64,000 nucleotides of DNA from Nomia melanderi (Eukaryota; Arthropoda; Insecta; Hymenoptera; Halictidae): assembly GCF_051020985.1 (NCBI RefSeq), contig NC_135006.1, positions 18,307,501-18,371,500 on the forward strand. The letters are read 5' to 3'. Made by a program: the position numbers and the translations under genes. Below are positions 1 to 11,402 of this stretch, piece by piece. The notes beneath the pieces are model-generated. The model saw only the letters and a list, made by a program, of their open reading frames with translations. It did not search any database and was not told the origin of the DNA. How positions within the stretch are numbered: the stretch's first letter is position 1; each line of letters opens with the position of its first letter.

Positions 1-3000
1 AAGCGGATTTTGATCATTACGTCTTTTATCTGTGTCTCTGTCTCTCCGTGTGTCTGTGTGTACGTGTTTCTGTATGCGCGTGTACGTGTGTAGGTTTGTC
101 ATATTTTTTTCTTCGCTTCGTTATTCTCGTTTTATCGTTTTTTTTCATTTTTAGTTCACTTGCGTGGTACAACTTACATACGGTTCTTTTTTTTAGCGTT
201 TTGTCCTGCACTTTTGCTCGCATTTTTTTCGTTTATATTTCTCGCCCCGTTTTCCTCTTCCCCCGGTTCTTCGCCCCTCCTCTTTTTATTCACTTCTCTA
301 TTACAGAACTACGTTACTCGTTTTATTCGCCCAGCTTATTTTTTCGCTTCGAACTCGCGCTCTCCTCCTCTTCCTCCTCCTCCTCCTCCTTCTCCTCCTC
401 CTCCTCGTCTCTCTCTCTCTCTCTCTCTTTTTTTCAGCTGCTTTTCTCGGTTTTTCTCTCCTTCCCCCTTCTGCTTCGTTTCTTATCCGCGTTTACAAAC
501 CACAACGAGGTATCGTTTACTTTAGACTTCATGACTACTAGTTTAGAGAATAAGCGTAGAAATGTATCACACTAGAGACTTGTACATTATCTTAAATGCG
601 TAGGTATGTTTTCGTGTTTCTTCTTCTCTCTCCCTCTCTCTCCCTCGCACGCACACTCGCACACGCACACGCACACTCTCGCCACTCGCTTCCTACCTTT
701 TTTTATGTTTTTTTTCTCGCGTTTCGCACCGTACGTCTCGATAATACACAGTGGCGTAGGAGTTTCTTTTGTTTTTCTCGGCTCTCGTCGGAGGTGGCCG
801 CGGTTTCGCCGTCACCGACGGTCCTCCGTCGACGGAGCCAGCCAGCCGTGGGCCGTTCGGGGAACCCCGAGCAAGACGCCGCCCGCAAAAACCACGGGAA
901 ACGACAGGGAAATACGCGGACGAACAAGGAAAAACGGCAGACGCGACAACCAGAGCCTACCGCGCTTCCTCATCGTCGAACCTGCCGATAAACGCGCTAC
1001 CCTCGAACTCTGCGCGAAGGAACAACGTTCGCTCTATGAACTGTTAGGTGAACACAAAGTTTTGTCGGGAAATTGAAGGGAAAAGCATTTATTCGTGGAA
1101 CGTTTCCTGATTTCTTAATCGAACTTATTTCTCAATTGAAATAATCTTCTCTATGAAAGTAATTTTTTCCTGATCTAAACGTCTCGTATAACGTGAATGA
1201 TTTGTTCCTCAATTGAAATTAAACATTGTGTTCATTCCCTTACCCTTAAACAGATGGAAATAAAAGGCACTGGAAAAGGATGAAGTCATCGAAAAACATC
1301 GGATTCGCGAGAATTCTAACAAAATGTTCCATTCAACCCAGTACGAGCAACTATACGAGCGAACTAACCCCTCGACCGCTCGCCCCTTCCCCATCTCTCT
1401 CTCTCTCTCCGTCAGCGAGCAGATAATGGATGATATTACCGATCGATCGTAAACGCGATGCCGCGTATCGCGACACGCGCGCCCGATACTCCCGGCCTCC
1501 CCTCAGTCCCTATCTCCCTTTTTCTATTCATCCCCATGAAAAACCCCGGCGATCCTCGAAGCTCGTGAAACGTCCAGCTGTGAACGTAGGTGTCCAACCT
1601 TCGACCTTCCACGGGATCGAGGAGGAAAAATTGCTCCGAGGCTGCATACTCATTAAAGTTTCTGCAGTCTACCTTCGTCGGTCGAAGTAAAATTCAAACT
1701 CCGCAATCATCCGGCGCAGATTGGACGTTCAGCTAAAGGATCCAAAGATGCTACCGTTTTGATCTTCCGATACCGCGACAACTCACCAAGATTCAAGGAA
1801 AAGAGGGTCGCTCGTTATCTCTTTTCCCCCCGTTAAAGATTCTTTAATTAAGGATTATTAAGGTCCCCGTCGCTCGATAACGATCGTGTTTCATTACAAT
1901 CTGTACAACTCGACCGAGCCACTAAAAATGAAGAAAAATGCGCGCCAGCGCCGAGATGCGACCGAGATAACCGTGCGCGCCGGCCAATCGGTCGTGCCTG
2001 CTGTCGAACGTTTTGTTTACGTTTGCTGATCCGTCTCGTTGGCGAGACCACAGGTTCGAAACTACCCCTGTGGCGCGCAGCTGCGCTACGCGCGGCGGTC
2101 AAGCTCTTTAAACCTTCGCAAACGAGCATTTTCCCGGTATTCGGAACCTTCGACGGAGGAAGCTAGATTACGCATCTTGCGCTATTTGGCAAAGTCTTCT
2201 ACGAAGAATTTCACTTTTACCTGTTCTATGTTACGCTAATTTTGTTTATCATCTCGAGTAGAGCGGTCAATTCCAAAGTAATTTAGTACGTGTAATGCAA
2301 TTTTGGAATAAATCATATCGATGCGCGTGTCACGTTTTCCCAGGAGGGATCAAAGAAAAAGAGATCCACGCGTCGATCTTCCGTTATTCGAAGAACCGAA
2401 GCACGCGCTGCCAACTCTGGTCTCTCTGAAACGCAGACAATCGTCCTCGAAGGATCAAAGAGAAATTCGGAGAGAGTCGAACACGCGACGGGTGAACGCG
2501 TCGCGAACAGCCGGTGCACGGGCACGGTTCGTGCCCTGCGAAAAGCGCTCGAGAACACGGAACTGTTCATCGGAAACAGAAACGGGAGGGAAAAAGGGGT
2601 GGAGCGTACGAGGAGAGCCGGCGGGTAGCAAGCGGAGCTGGCTGGCGAGCACGTGGCTTCGTTCGGTGTTTTAACCCCTCGTCCTAAAATACCCAGCGAC
2701 TCGAAATTGAAATGTCATTTGCCGTTTTCGAAAGAATCCCGTAAACAGTGTCGACACCTGGACACCCTGAGAGAGGAGGTTGCTCGGTACAGTTTCAGAA
2801 AATAATTTCGACCGAGGAAAGGACCTCGAGACGTCCTCCTTTCGAAAAATCCCTTCCTTTCTCCGGATCCTCCCCGGCAAGGAACCGCGACGCGTCGCAA
2901 GGGGTTGAAAAAGGGAAACGCAAGTGGAGCAGGCCGGCGAGGAGCGGTCGGAGACGGGCAGACCGTGGCGGGCATAAAAATAGTGAAAGAAGAGGAGAAA

Positions 3001-5000
3001 TAAGCACGTAGAAATGTCGCGGAGGCTGTCAAACGGCGGAGGCAGCAGGAGGTTGGTTATCGATTGGCCGGAGAGAGAACTAGCTCACTAGCGAGCAGGC
3101 AGGCAAGCTGGCAGGCAGGCAGGCAGGCAGGCCTCGGGTCGCTCCGGCCAGGGGCGTATTCGGTTGTCCCGTTTCGTAGCTCGACTTTTGCCGGTGGTAA
3201 ATTTTTGCCAGCTTGTGTGTCGCGAGGAAAGAGGATCGATCGCCGACAGACAGACACCGGGAGAGACAGAGACAGGCGGGATGCCGCACGGGACGGAGAG
3301 AGATAGGCGTACAGCGAGTTCGTCGAAGCGGAGATGGCAGGCCTTTTGGGCGTGGTCCATCGTTTCAAATCGCTGGGACTATCCGTAGACAGTAACCCAT
3401 AATATCCTGACGTTCGTGACACATGGACGTCTCTCCTCTTTATGGCCAGCCGCTCGGTGCTTTCCGGAATCGAGCTTTCCCTCCCTCTCTTTTGCCAATG
3501 GTTCCCCCTGCTACGTTTCTCTTTCTCTCTCTCTCTCTCTCTCTCTTCCCCTTCGTCTCTTTGCCCCGCTATCTCCCCTCGGAGTTTAACACTAGAACTA
3601 ACTAACGCTGGACCAGTTCAAGTGACTTTTCACAATTTTTCAATTACTCGAAGAGTGCGTACGAAGGTTTCCACTCGCTTTTGATTCAGCTTCAGTATTG
3701 GCAAGGAGAGTGTTCTTTAATTTCTTCGAGAAGCTTGTATGGCAATGGGAATATCTGTAGCGAAAAAGTGCACGGCGATTGAAATAAAACTGCGCTCGAC
3801 GGAGGAGGGTTTTAACTTTTTAAGTGTCACGCTAGGTTCTGTGAATTTATTTCCGCTCGTTATCTACGTTACTCGAAACACTTTACGTTAAGGGTGAACA
3901 GAAAAAGGGTAAGACCGAATGGTAAATCTACTTGATACAAAGGGTTAACGTTCCGTTCGACGAAGCTCGGTTGAAAAGTGGCCAGGTCTGAAGAAGAGAA
4001 AAATAGTCGGCCTCTCCGGTTTTCAGAAATTCCGTGCCGCAAGATCGAGCGCGCGCGGCGGGCTTCGATGACGAAGCGCTTAAGGCTTCCCCGCTCGGCC
4101 ACGTTTCAACGGTCGAAGGGATTGCGGAAAAGAATTGGGTTCGTCATCGTCGGTCGGTCGGTCGGTCGGTCGGTCGGTCGGTCTGCCGGCCTCTTCGCGA
4201 GAAACCGCGAGAAACTGTTCAAACTCGGCTGATGAATTCCGAGAGGAGAACCTTGGGCTTGTACCGCGCCTCTCTCAGAAAGACAAATTAGTCGAGGGAT
4301 TTTAAACTGTACTGTCGGACGGGGAAATACGGGGTGTTCCAAAGAAACGCTGCGTTCCTCGATTATTCACGAAACATTACGGAATTTATGCGATTTATCT
4401 TCCTCGATAGACAAGTTACAGTCGTTTGCTTTCATTCCTCTTATTTCTCGTACGGACAAGTTACAGAAAACAATAGATTTTTCAAAGAATTCCAGTACAC
4501 GGATGAATACACGTTGAAATCTACGTACACTTACATCTCGAAAACAATTGAGATTCCGACCCCGGTTCATTAAGATGTCTTTATTCGATACAACGTATCC
4601 TACGTTCCCATCGAACACCCCGTATAAGGGTGCAGGCAGGGAGGGATGGTTGCGAAAGGTAAACTTCGAAAAGCTCTCGACGACGAGTCGAACGGAACAA
4701 GAACAAAATGATGACGACGACGACGACGAAGAAGAAGAAGAAGAAGAAGGAGGAGGAGAAAAGAATACAGTCTGGTCTCGGTAACTCGAAGCGAACTCAC
4801 GGGAGTAAAGAATTACCAGCGGGCAGAGGCTCTAACGCTCGTGTATAGGAACCGGGTGTGCGGCGAGGCGTGTACAAAGAATAGCGCGAAATAGCGTGCG
4901 TATATTTGCCGAATCGCTCACGGTATACTCTCTCTCTCTCTCTCTCTCTCTGCCTCCCTCTTTTTTCTCGTTCGCTTCGGGTAAGCGAACAATTCGGCGC
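1..5000. other. Non-coding, microsatellite-rich DNA, no supported gene
   Basis: I see no gene here. The reading frames present are made of simple-sequence translation (Ser/Leu/Phe or Arg/Glu runs) or lack any recognisable domain. Visible contents: a TCC/CT pyrimidine tract at about 361-428, CA/CT-rich sequence at about 620-690, a CT run at about 3520-3545, GGCA repeats at about 3095-3131, a TCGG tetranucleotide run at about 4148-4182, GAC/GAA triplets at about 4709-4757 and a CT run at about 4926-4953. A short inverted-repeat element lies at 4327-4625 and is listed separately. The minus-strand gene at 20.7 kb is transcribed towards this region, but nothing links the two. Confidence 0.6.
4327..4625. 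mobile_element. MITE-like element with short terminal inverted repeats
   Basis: The left end reads ATACGGGGTGTTC and the right end is its exact reverse complement, so 13 bases match perfectly at the two outer ends of a 299-bp unit. The interior has no open frame of note. It contains a 12-base direct repeat, GACAAGTTACAG, in its first half (about 4407 and 4455). Small size, terminal inverted repeats and no coding capacity are the properties of miniature inverted-repeat elements mobilised in trans by DNA transposases. The family cannot be named from here, and no target-site duplication is clear. Confidence 0.5.
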
Positions 5001-8000
5001 GTCAGAAGAACCGGGTCATTGTTAGGCGAGCGTTCGTGGGCTTAGCTTTTCAATCGGAGCGAAGGGAGGGGCCGTGCCGTAGGTAGCGGCAGTACTGTTG
5101 ACGATATTTCTGATAATGAGGTCGTTTATCGTCCGCGTGACGGGGACTCGGACTCGTTTATATTATACTTCGACCCTAATGGCGTCGAGGTACTTTGGAG
5201 CGGGATTTTTCCAGAGTTCGAGAGACCTGCCTCGATCACCGATCACCGACGCTCGGAAATCTCCCGATATTCCGAAGTTCGGTCGAGTAAACTTTGGATC
5301 GTCGACAGTTAACATACCGAATCTCCGGATAACCGAGCTTTCGCCGCGATAGCGCGATACATCGCCGTGCGGTCTCAGACTTTTCCATCGAGACGCTAAA
5401 CGCGAAGACTCTAGAATCGCGAAGATTCCCACGACGACTAGTTCCCGTCGAAATTCGTGCACCGAAGGACTAGAACCGTCGTCCCCGTCTCGAATGACAC
5501 CCGATGACTGGTCGCGATCGGAGCGTGGCGTGGAAACGATTAACGCGATCAACGGGGCCGCGTTTCGAGGAGAAAGGATCAACGAAGCGGACCTTATGAT
5601 TCGAACCTCTCCGCGACGAGGGGCTCGACGTTAATGCGTCACGGGACGAGATTAAATGTACCGGTGACTGAAGAGGGTGAAGGGGCAGGAGACGGAGACA
5701 CCGGGAGAAGAAGAGAGATCGCTCGGGGTAGCGAAAAACGGTGGGAAAGGGCTTCCAGCGGAAATTCGCGTAGACCCTAGAAAGAGAGAGAGAGAGACGA
5801 TTCAACAGGCAGTCGACTCGTCGAAATTCTAGAAAAACTGCAAGAGTGCATCCTACTAATTACGCGAGGCTCTAATCGTAACCAAAGAAGTAGTCCCAGC
5901 GTGGATCCGAGAGGGAAGAATAGAGCGAGTAAAAAGGAAACATCGTTCAAGGTAACGGAAAAGACGGCGCAGGAGGAACCCCGCTTAGGCCCAAGAAAAT
6001 ACGAAGACCAATGACAGTGAAGAAGGTCCACGGCCCGGCACATTGTAATTCGGGGCCAGCCTCAAGCTGTTCAGCGTCAACGGTAGAAGGAGGAGGAGTA
6101 GGAGGAGGAGGAGGAGGAGGAGGAAAAGAAGAGGAAGAAGAAGAAGAAGAAGATCGGTCGGATGAAAAAATGGCTTCGGGATTATACTCGCGGCCGGTGG
6201 TTTGCGGTGCAACTACCTGCACGCGGGCAAACATTCAGCTCCTCTCTCGGCTCGCTACGCCACCGCTCTCCTCCGTCCTCGGGGTAGAGCTTTACCTTTA
6301 ACCGCACGTACCTGGCCTACCCGCCCTCTTCCAGCCAAGTTCGCCTCCTTTCTGCCCCAGCGTTCCCGGAGCCGGGCGTGTGCGTCGGAGGGGTCCCGGG
6401 GTTCCAGAGAAAAAGCCTTGGGTATATCTTTACGAGCCGGGCCATAAAAGCCGTAGGAGTTCGGCCCGTTTCTCGATTAACTCTCCCTCCCCTCCAGCTT
6501 CCCCGTTCCTCAGCCGTTGCCCGTCCCGTTCGGCTCCACGCGTTCGGTGTATACGGATCGTATTCGGCCGACTACGATCCTTATTGTCGTGTACATTCCT
6601 CGCGACCGTATAATACATGAAAACGAAGGAACACTACTACCGTCCTTCGAGAGCCAAGCGCACCCGCTCGACGGAAAGCTCCCAGGGAGCAGCCAGAAAG
6701 AGAGCCAACGAGAGAGGCCGATCTTCCGAGGGGACCTCCTTCCGTCCGCCGAGCTCCGACGATCGGCCGATACGCGTTATCGGCTCTCGTTCGGCGTTCT
6801 TTCCTCGTCTATTGTTGTCGCGTCGCGTCCGTCCGCGACGTTTCGTTTATAGTAACCGGATCGACGAACCGCGAGTCGGAGTCGAAGGTGGGACGAAAGC
6901 CGAACAATCGAGTCGTACCGAGTAATCCTCTGCAGTCCTGCGTCGAGAGAGCCGGACCCGACGTTCGATTCGTCCGAACAATCGTTCGTAACATCGCGAT
7001 CGCGTCGCGTGCAATTGTCAGTGGTTCTCGAGCCTCGAACGAACGAGCGACTCGAGGAACATCGGCGCCGTTCCGAAGTAAAAAAGCAGGAACTCGTCGG
7101 ACCGCAAAGGGTTAACTCGCGGCCGAAGTCAGCCCCCGAAACGGCGCGTTCCCCGGGGTCGCCTAGCGTTGCTCCATATTGCCGTTCCCTATCTCGGGTC
7201 CGTTTTATCGGCGGCCTCCGCGTCTTTCCGAGCCAAAAACTAAATCTCTCCTTTCGGGGCTCCGTTCCCTCTCGTCCCCCGCCGTCCCTCTCTTTCTTTC
7301 TCTCTTTCCCGTTGCTCCCCGGCGCGCCGCGCGCAACGTCTACGCTCTACCTCCGGGCGTTCTCCTCGCTTATCCGAAGCGCATCTCGTTCGTGTCTCGC
7401 GAGAGCAACGAGATCTCCTCTCGTCGTTTGGTACCGTCGCTGCGGCCTCGAGCCCTCTCTTCCTCCGCCGCCACCGCCGCCACCGCCGCCCACACCCCCC
7501 TTTCCAGCCCCTTCTCACCTGTGTACTTCCCTTCCCGGGAGGAAAGAACGTTTCTCCTTTCCAGCCGATAAATCCTATATCGCGATAAACGAGGAGTTAA
7601 CGTTACCGGGTTCGGATCGATATATGCTCTACACGCATCCTGCTCTAGACCAGCGGCGCGCTTGCACGCACGCACGCATACACACACACACACACACACG
7701 CGCACACATACGGACACGCACGCGCACGTATTCGTGGATTATGTCGCGAATACGGTCGGACCACGATAACTCGGACGCCCATGGAACTGCCGGAGTCCCT
7801 TCGTTCCCGACGGTTCGAAGGGATCCACGGCTTCGAGAGAGGCTTCGCTTTTGGGAGTGGAGCCTTTTGTACGGTCGGTCTCGCGTAATTTAGAGGTCTT
7901 TGTGGATCGTCAACTTTCCCTTTCGGGAAAAAGGTTTTGCACAGCGCAGCATGCATCTCGGAGTCTGTCGAACGCGTGCGATTCGAAGCTCGTCGAGATC

Positions 8001-9562
8001 TTGCGCTTTCTTTCGTTAGAACTTCTACTCGAAACACTAGCTCCTTTCAAGTACAAATCGAAATTTGCTTCGAGCCTTTAACCGCATTTGTTAGACATTC
8101 CCAAACTCCAATGGAGCTTCGCGATTAGTTGCTCGTTTCGCGAAGCTAGGCTCGCAGGATCGGCGACTCCATCGTTCTCCGAAAGCTCGCGAATGAAATT
8201 TCCGTTCTCACCTCGAACCTCGGTAACCGAAGAAAAATCCCCGTAACTCGAAGATCTCCGGCGAATCGACTTATCGAGGTCCAACAGAGTAGTCTTCGCG
8301 TTTAGGAATGCGCCGCGCAACTTTTCAGCTTCCTCCAGCACACGGTCTTTTCGATCGATCGTTATCTAGGCACGCAGCATATCCCTTTTCCTTTTTTCTC
8401 TCGTTCCACCCTTTCCTCCTTTTTCTTCTCCTTTCTCCTCTTTTCTTCTCTTTCCTTCTCTTTCCTCTCTGTTCGACGCGCCACACGCACGCACAGACGC
8501 ACGCACAGACGCGCACACACACACGCACGGTTTACGGCATATCTCTCTCTCTCTTTCGCACTCTCACTCTCACTCGCTCCCCGCGATCGCGCGCCGGCGC
8601 AGTTACCCGCGCGATCGTTAATTACAATAATAGTAATAATATATATATATAAGTATGTATATATATATATATTATATTGTATATATAATTATACAGGAGA
8701 TTAGGCTTTATGTGTCAGTCAAAGTAGCGAGGGCGCTAGCTTGTTAATATATTAAATAATTTGAGGCAGTTTACGTCATTTTGTTTTAAGGCCGAGTTAA
8801 AAGTAGTGAACTATAAAGGTGTGTGTGTCTGTGTGTGTGTGTGTGTTTATCTGTGTATATATCTGTGTGTCTCTGCTTGTATTCGTGTGTTCGTACGCGA
8901 CCGTTTACCGGCGACGATGTACACGCTGCGCTTAGCAATGGCTGCGAATTCGATTCGTGATAAAGAAACACGATTCATCGCCGTATAATCAATGGAAATT
9001 CGAAGCAAATGCGTTCCTGGTGTCGAACGAGACCGTAACATGCAGTAACATAAATGAGCGCAGCTATGAATATGCTTCGATTCTGCTCGATTAAGATGCA
9101 GCACTGTTGTTTCACCGTTTCGTGAAACTAACGACACAAACAAATAATATCGAACATACTGAAACGGGTTCACGTTACATAAGAATGATACGAGTTGTTC
9201 ACGGGTCAAAATAATTAACTCCACCTTTTCGAGTGTTCCCGGTTTCGAACGTTGAAACTATCGATAAGTCTCGGTGCTGTTCAACGAATCCTCGAGAGTA
9301 GCGGATTCATCGAATTTTCTTCGTTTCGTCATCGCGCGGGGTTAAGTATCTTGGCGAAAATGAATGGCTCGTATCGCAGGCGCACAGAACGGTGCAGTTT
9401 CATTGACCACTACTGCAGTTGCGGGCGGGCGACCGACGGTCGGGTTTATCGTCGGAATTTCAGTGATTCCGTGCGAAACAGGGAGACTCGGGAGGGAACG
9501 AACGTCTCTCTAATCAAAAATGCCGTGCTTCGCGCACCCTTATCTGCGACTCGTTCCCCTTT

Positions 9563-9597
<35 letters not shown>

Positions 9598-9700
9598 CTC
9601 GCTCTCTCTATCCCTCTTTCCCTTTTCCTTCTTACTGCCTCACGATTCGTCTACGTACCGTTTGAAAACACCTCGGCGAGTAAACTCGTGCCACGATATC
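5001..9700. other. GC-rich and microsatellite block without a supported gene
   Basis: About 5,400-7,600 is GC- and CpG-rich with few stop codons, which produces long accidental frames on both strands (up to 294 codons at 7,009-7,893). Their translations are Arg/Ser/Pro-rich and change character at simple repeats, as expected of non-coding DNA. Simple repeats: GGA/GAA triplets at about 6088-6152, CCGCCA at about 7468-7492, CA at about 7679-7700, CT at about 8400-8470, TA at about 8638-8690 and GT at about 8819-8847. The block could be a CpG-rich promoter or long 5' untranslated exon of an unseen transcript. That is inference only. Confidence 0.5.
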
Positions 9701-11303
9701 ATTAAAAAGAATCGAACGATCTTTTCAGCTCATAAATCAACGAATGCTGGTAGTAGTATTTTCTGAAAATTTTTGGGAGCGACTCGAATAAGAAAAACGT
9801 CACGTTGATTAATTCATTGCAATGTTACTTCTATGAAATTTATATGAAAAGCTCGAAATTCTCGTTGCGATCACTTCGTTAACGCTGACGACAGTGTGGG
9901 GCCGTATTTCGGTATACAGCTCGTCCCAGAAAACGACGAACAAACGACATCCGGCTCGATTTTTATCGTTTCAGGAATATTAACCCTCGGACTCGACCCA
10001 AGTTCCCGAAAGTTGCGCCCCAGTTCGGAGTCCGCGATGAACTTGCGTCCACGGTTGTTTGCGCGGCGGAGAACCGTTTTTGTCGACGGAACCGTGAATA
10101 GAATTCGACGAACGCGGAGAAGCACGATTGGTCGCGATGCGATCTTCGCTAGGAACTATGGAATTCTACGATTAATCGTATTTTTCCGGCCACCGGGTAG
10201 GTTTCCGAAGCATCGGTCTTCACGTTGGTAATCGGGACGATTGAATAAAAATTTAACGCAGCAAATAATTAATGATTATTCCCATTAATGCCAAGGATTT
10301 TCGCGGCAGTCGAAAAACAATGATAAAGGAAAGGGAAGAAGACGTCTACCGACGAGAATTTTCGACTCACGCCAGCATAATTCCCAGCAGCCCGCCATAT
10401 GGCGTCGCTGGTAACACGATGCAGGTTGCACTCGGGGGGTGAGTCGAGCCGCTTCTCGCAAGGGTTCGTTCTACTTGCCCGATCAGAAGCGAGCACGTTT
10501 TCCCTGTGCTCAAAACGCAGGGCAGCTTGGACCGTTAGTTTCTGGCGAGAAAATGGAAATTCGCGAGAGATCGAGAGATCGATCCTTTCACCTCGGAAAA
10601 ACGGAAAATTAGGGGAGCAAAAATGATAGCCTAACCATCGAGCGACCTCCTGGCGGTACCGTAGGAAGATGACTTTGATGTCTAGTGTGTTTTGTTTATA
10701 GCGTTGATTGGTCGCGCTTAACTGTATCGACGAACGGCAAACAATCATCGTAAGAACGAGAACTGACCGAACAGAACGTACATACGCTCTAGCCGGCGTG
10801 CGATCTTCTTACGGGAACCGGGAAGATTCTCACACCGCGCACGTTCGCGAGTGGATTTTTGCGCGAGCAACGGTTTCCGTGCATGGAAATTCGTTTCGCG
10901 ATACGCAAAGTAGCGTTCAACTTCGTCCCACGATAAAGGAACGAGTAATATTTATTTCGGCCGAACTAGGACGTTTCTACCAAATCGAAAACTTCGTTGG
11001 GTTGCACGGGAAGAGTTTAGCTGGACTCCTTCGGCAACGATTCCGAGAATGCAAAGGAGAAACATTGTTAAATAAGCACCGTTGGCTCTTCTAGGTTAAT
11101 GTAATGATTCGACGAAAATTCGAGGGAACTCGCTAGGTCGTTCGATTTTACAGATGTTTATAGGTGCTCCGCAGATATCCTACGTGACCCAGAAACTCGG
11201 TTCCCCCGGTAGGGATCCCGAATAACACCGAAATAGAGGAAAAATCTGATTAAACTTTCATGAAACCATGCCAATCGTCGCGCTTTACATACTCGTAAAC
11301 CCT

Positions 11304-11402
11304 GCGAACGCGGAGAACCCGCAGCCCGTCGACTCGCCGCGAATGCAGAGAACCCGCAGCATCTTCGGCCGCCGCGAACGCACGGAAACCCGCAGTCCGG
11401 TT
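11304..11402. repeat. Three tandem copies of a 35-bp GC-rich unit
   Basis: The motif GCGAA(C/T)GC followed by GAGAACCCGCAG (GGAAACCCGCAG in the third copy) starts at 11,304, 11,339 and 11,374, a period of exactly 35 bp. The third copy is more diverged and cut short. Both neighbours are unique sequence. This is a small minisatellite with no evident coding role. Confidence 0.75.

Noticed and set aside
7009..7893. 294-codon plus-strand frame
   Set aside because: It crosses CT, CCGCCA and CA repeats, is Arg/Ser/Pro-rich, has no domain, and lies in a GC-rich block where stops are rare.
8078..8341. 87-codon minus-strand frame with a plausible helical start
   Set aside because: Short, no known motif, no splice-linked partner exon recognised.
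10269..10748. 159-codon minus-strand frame
   Set aside because: Ordinary composition but no recognisable family and no flanking exon; treated as chance.
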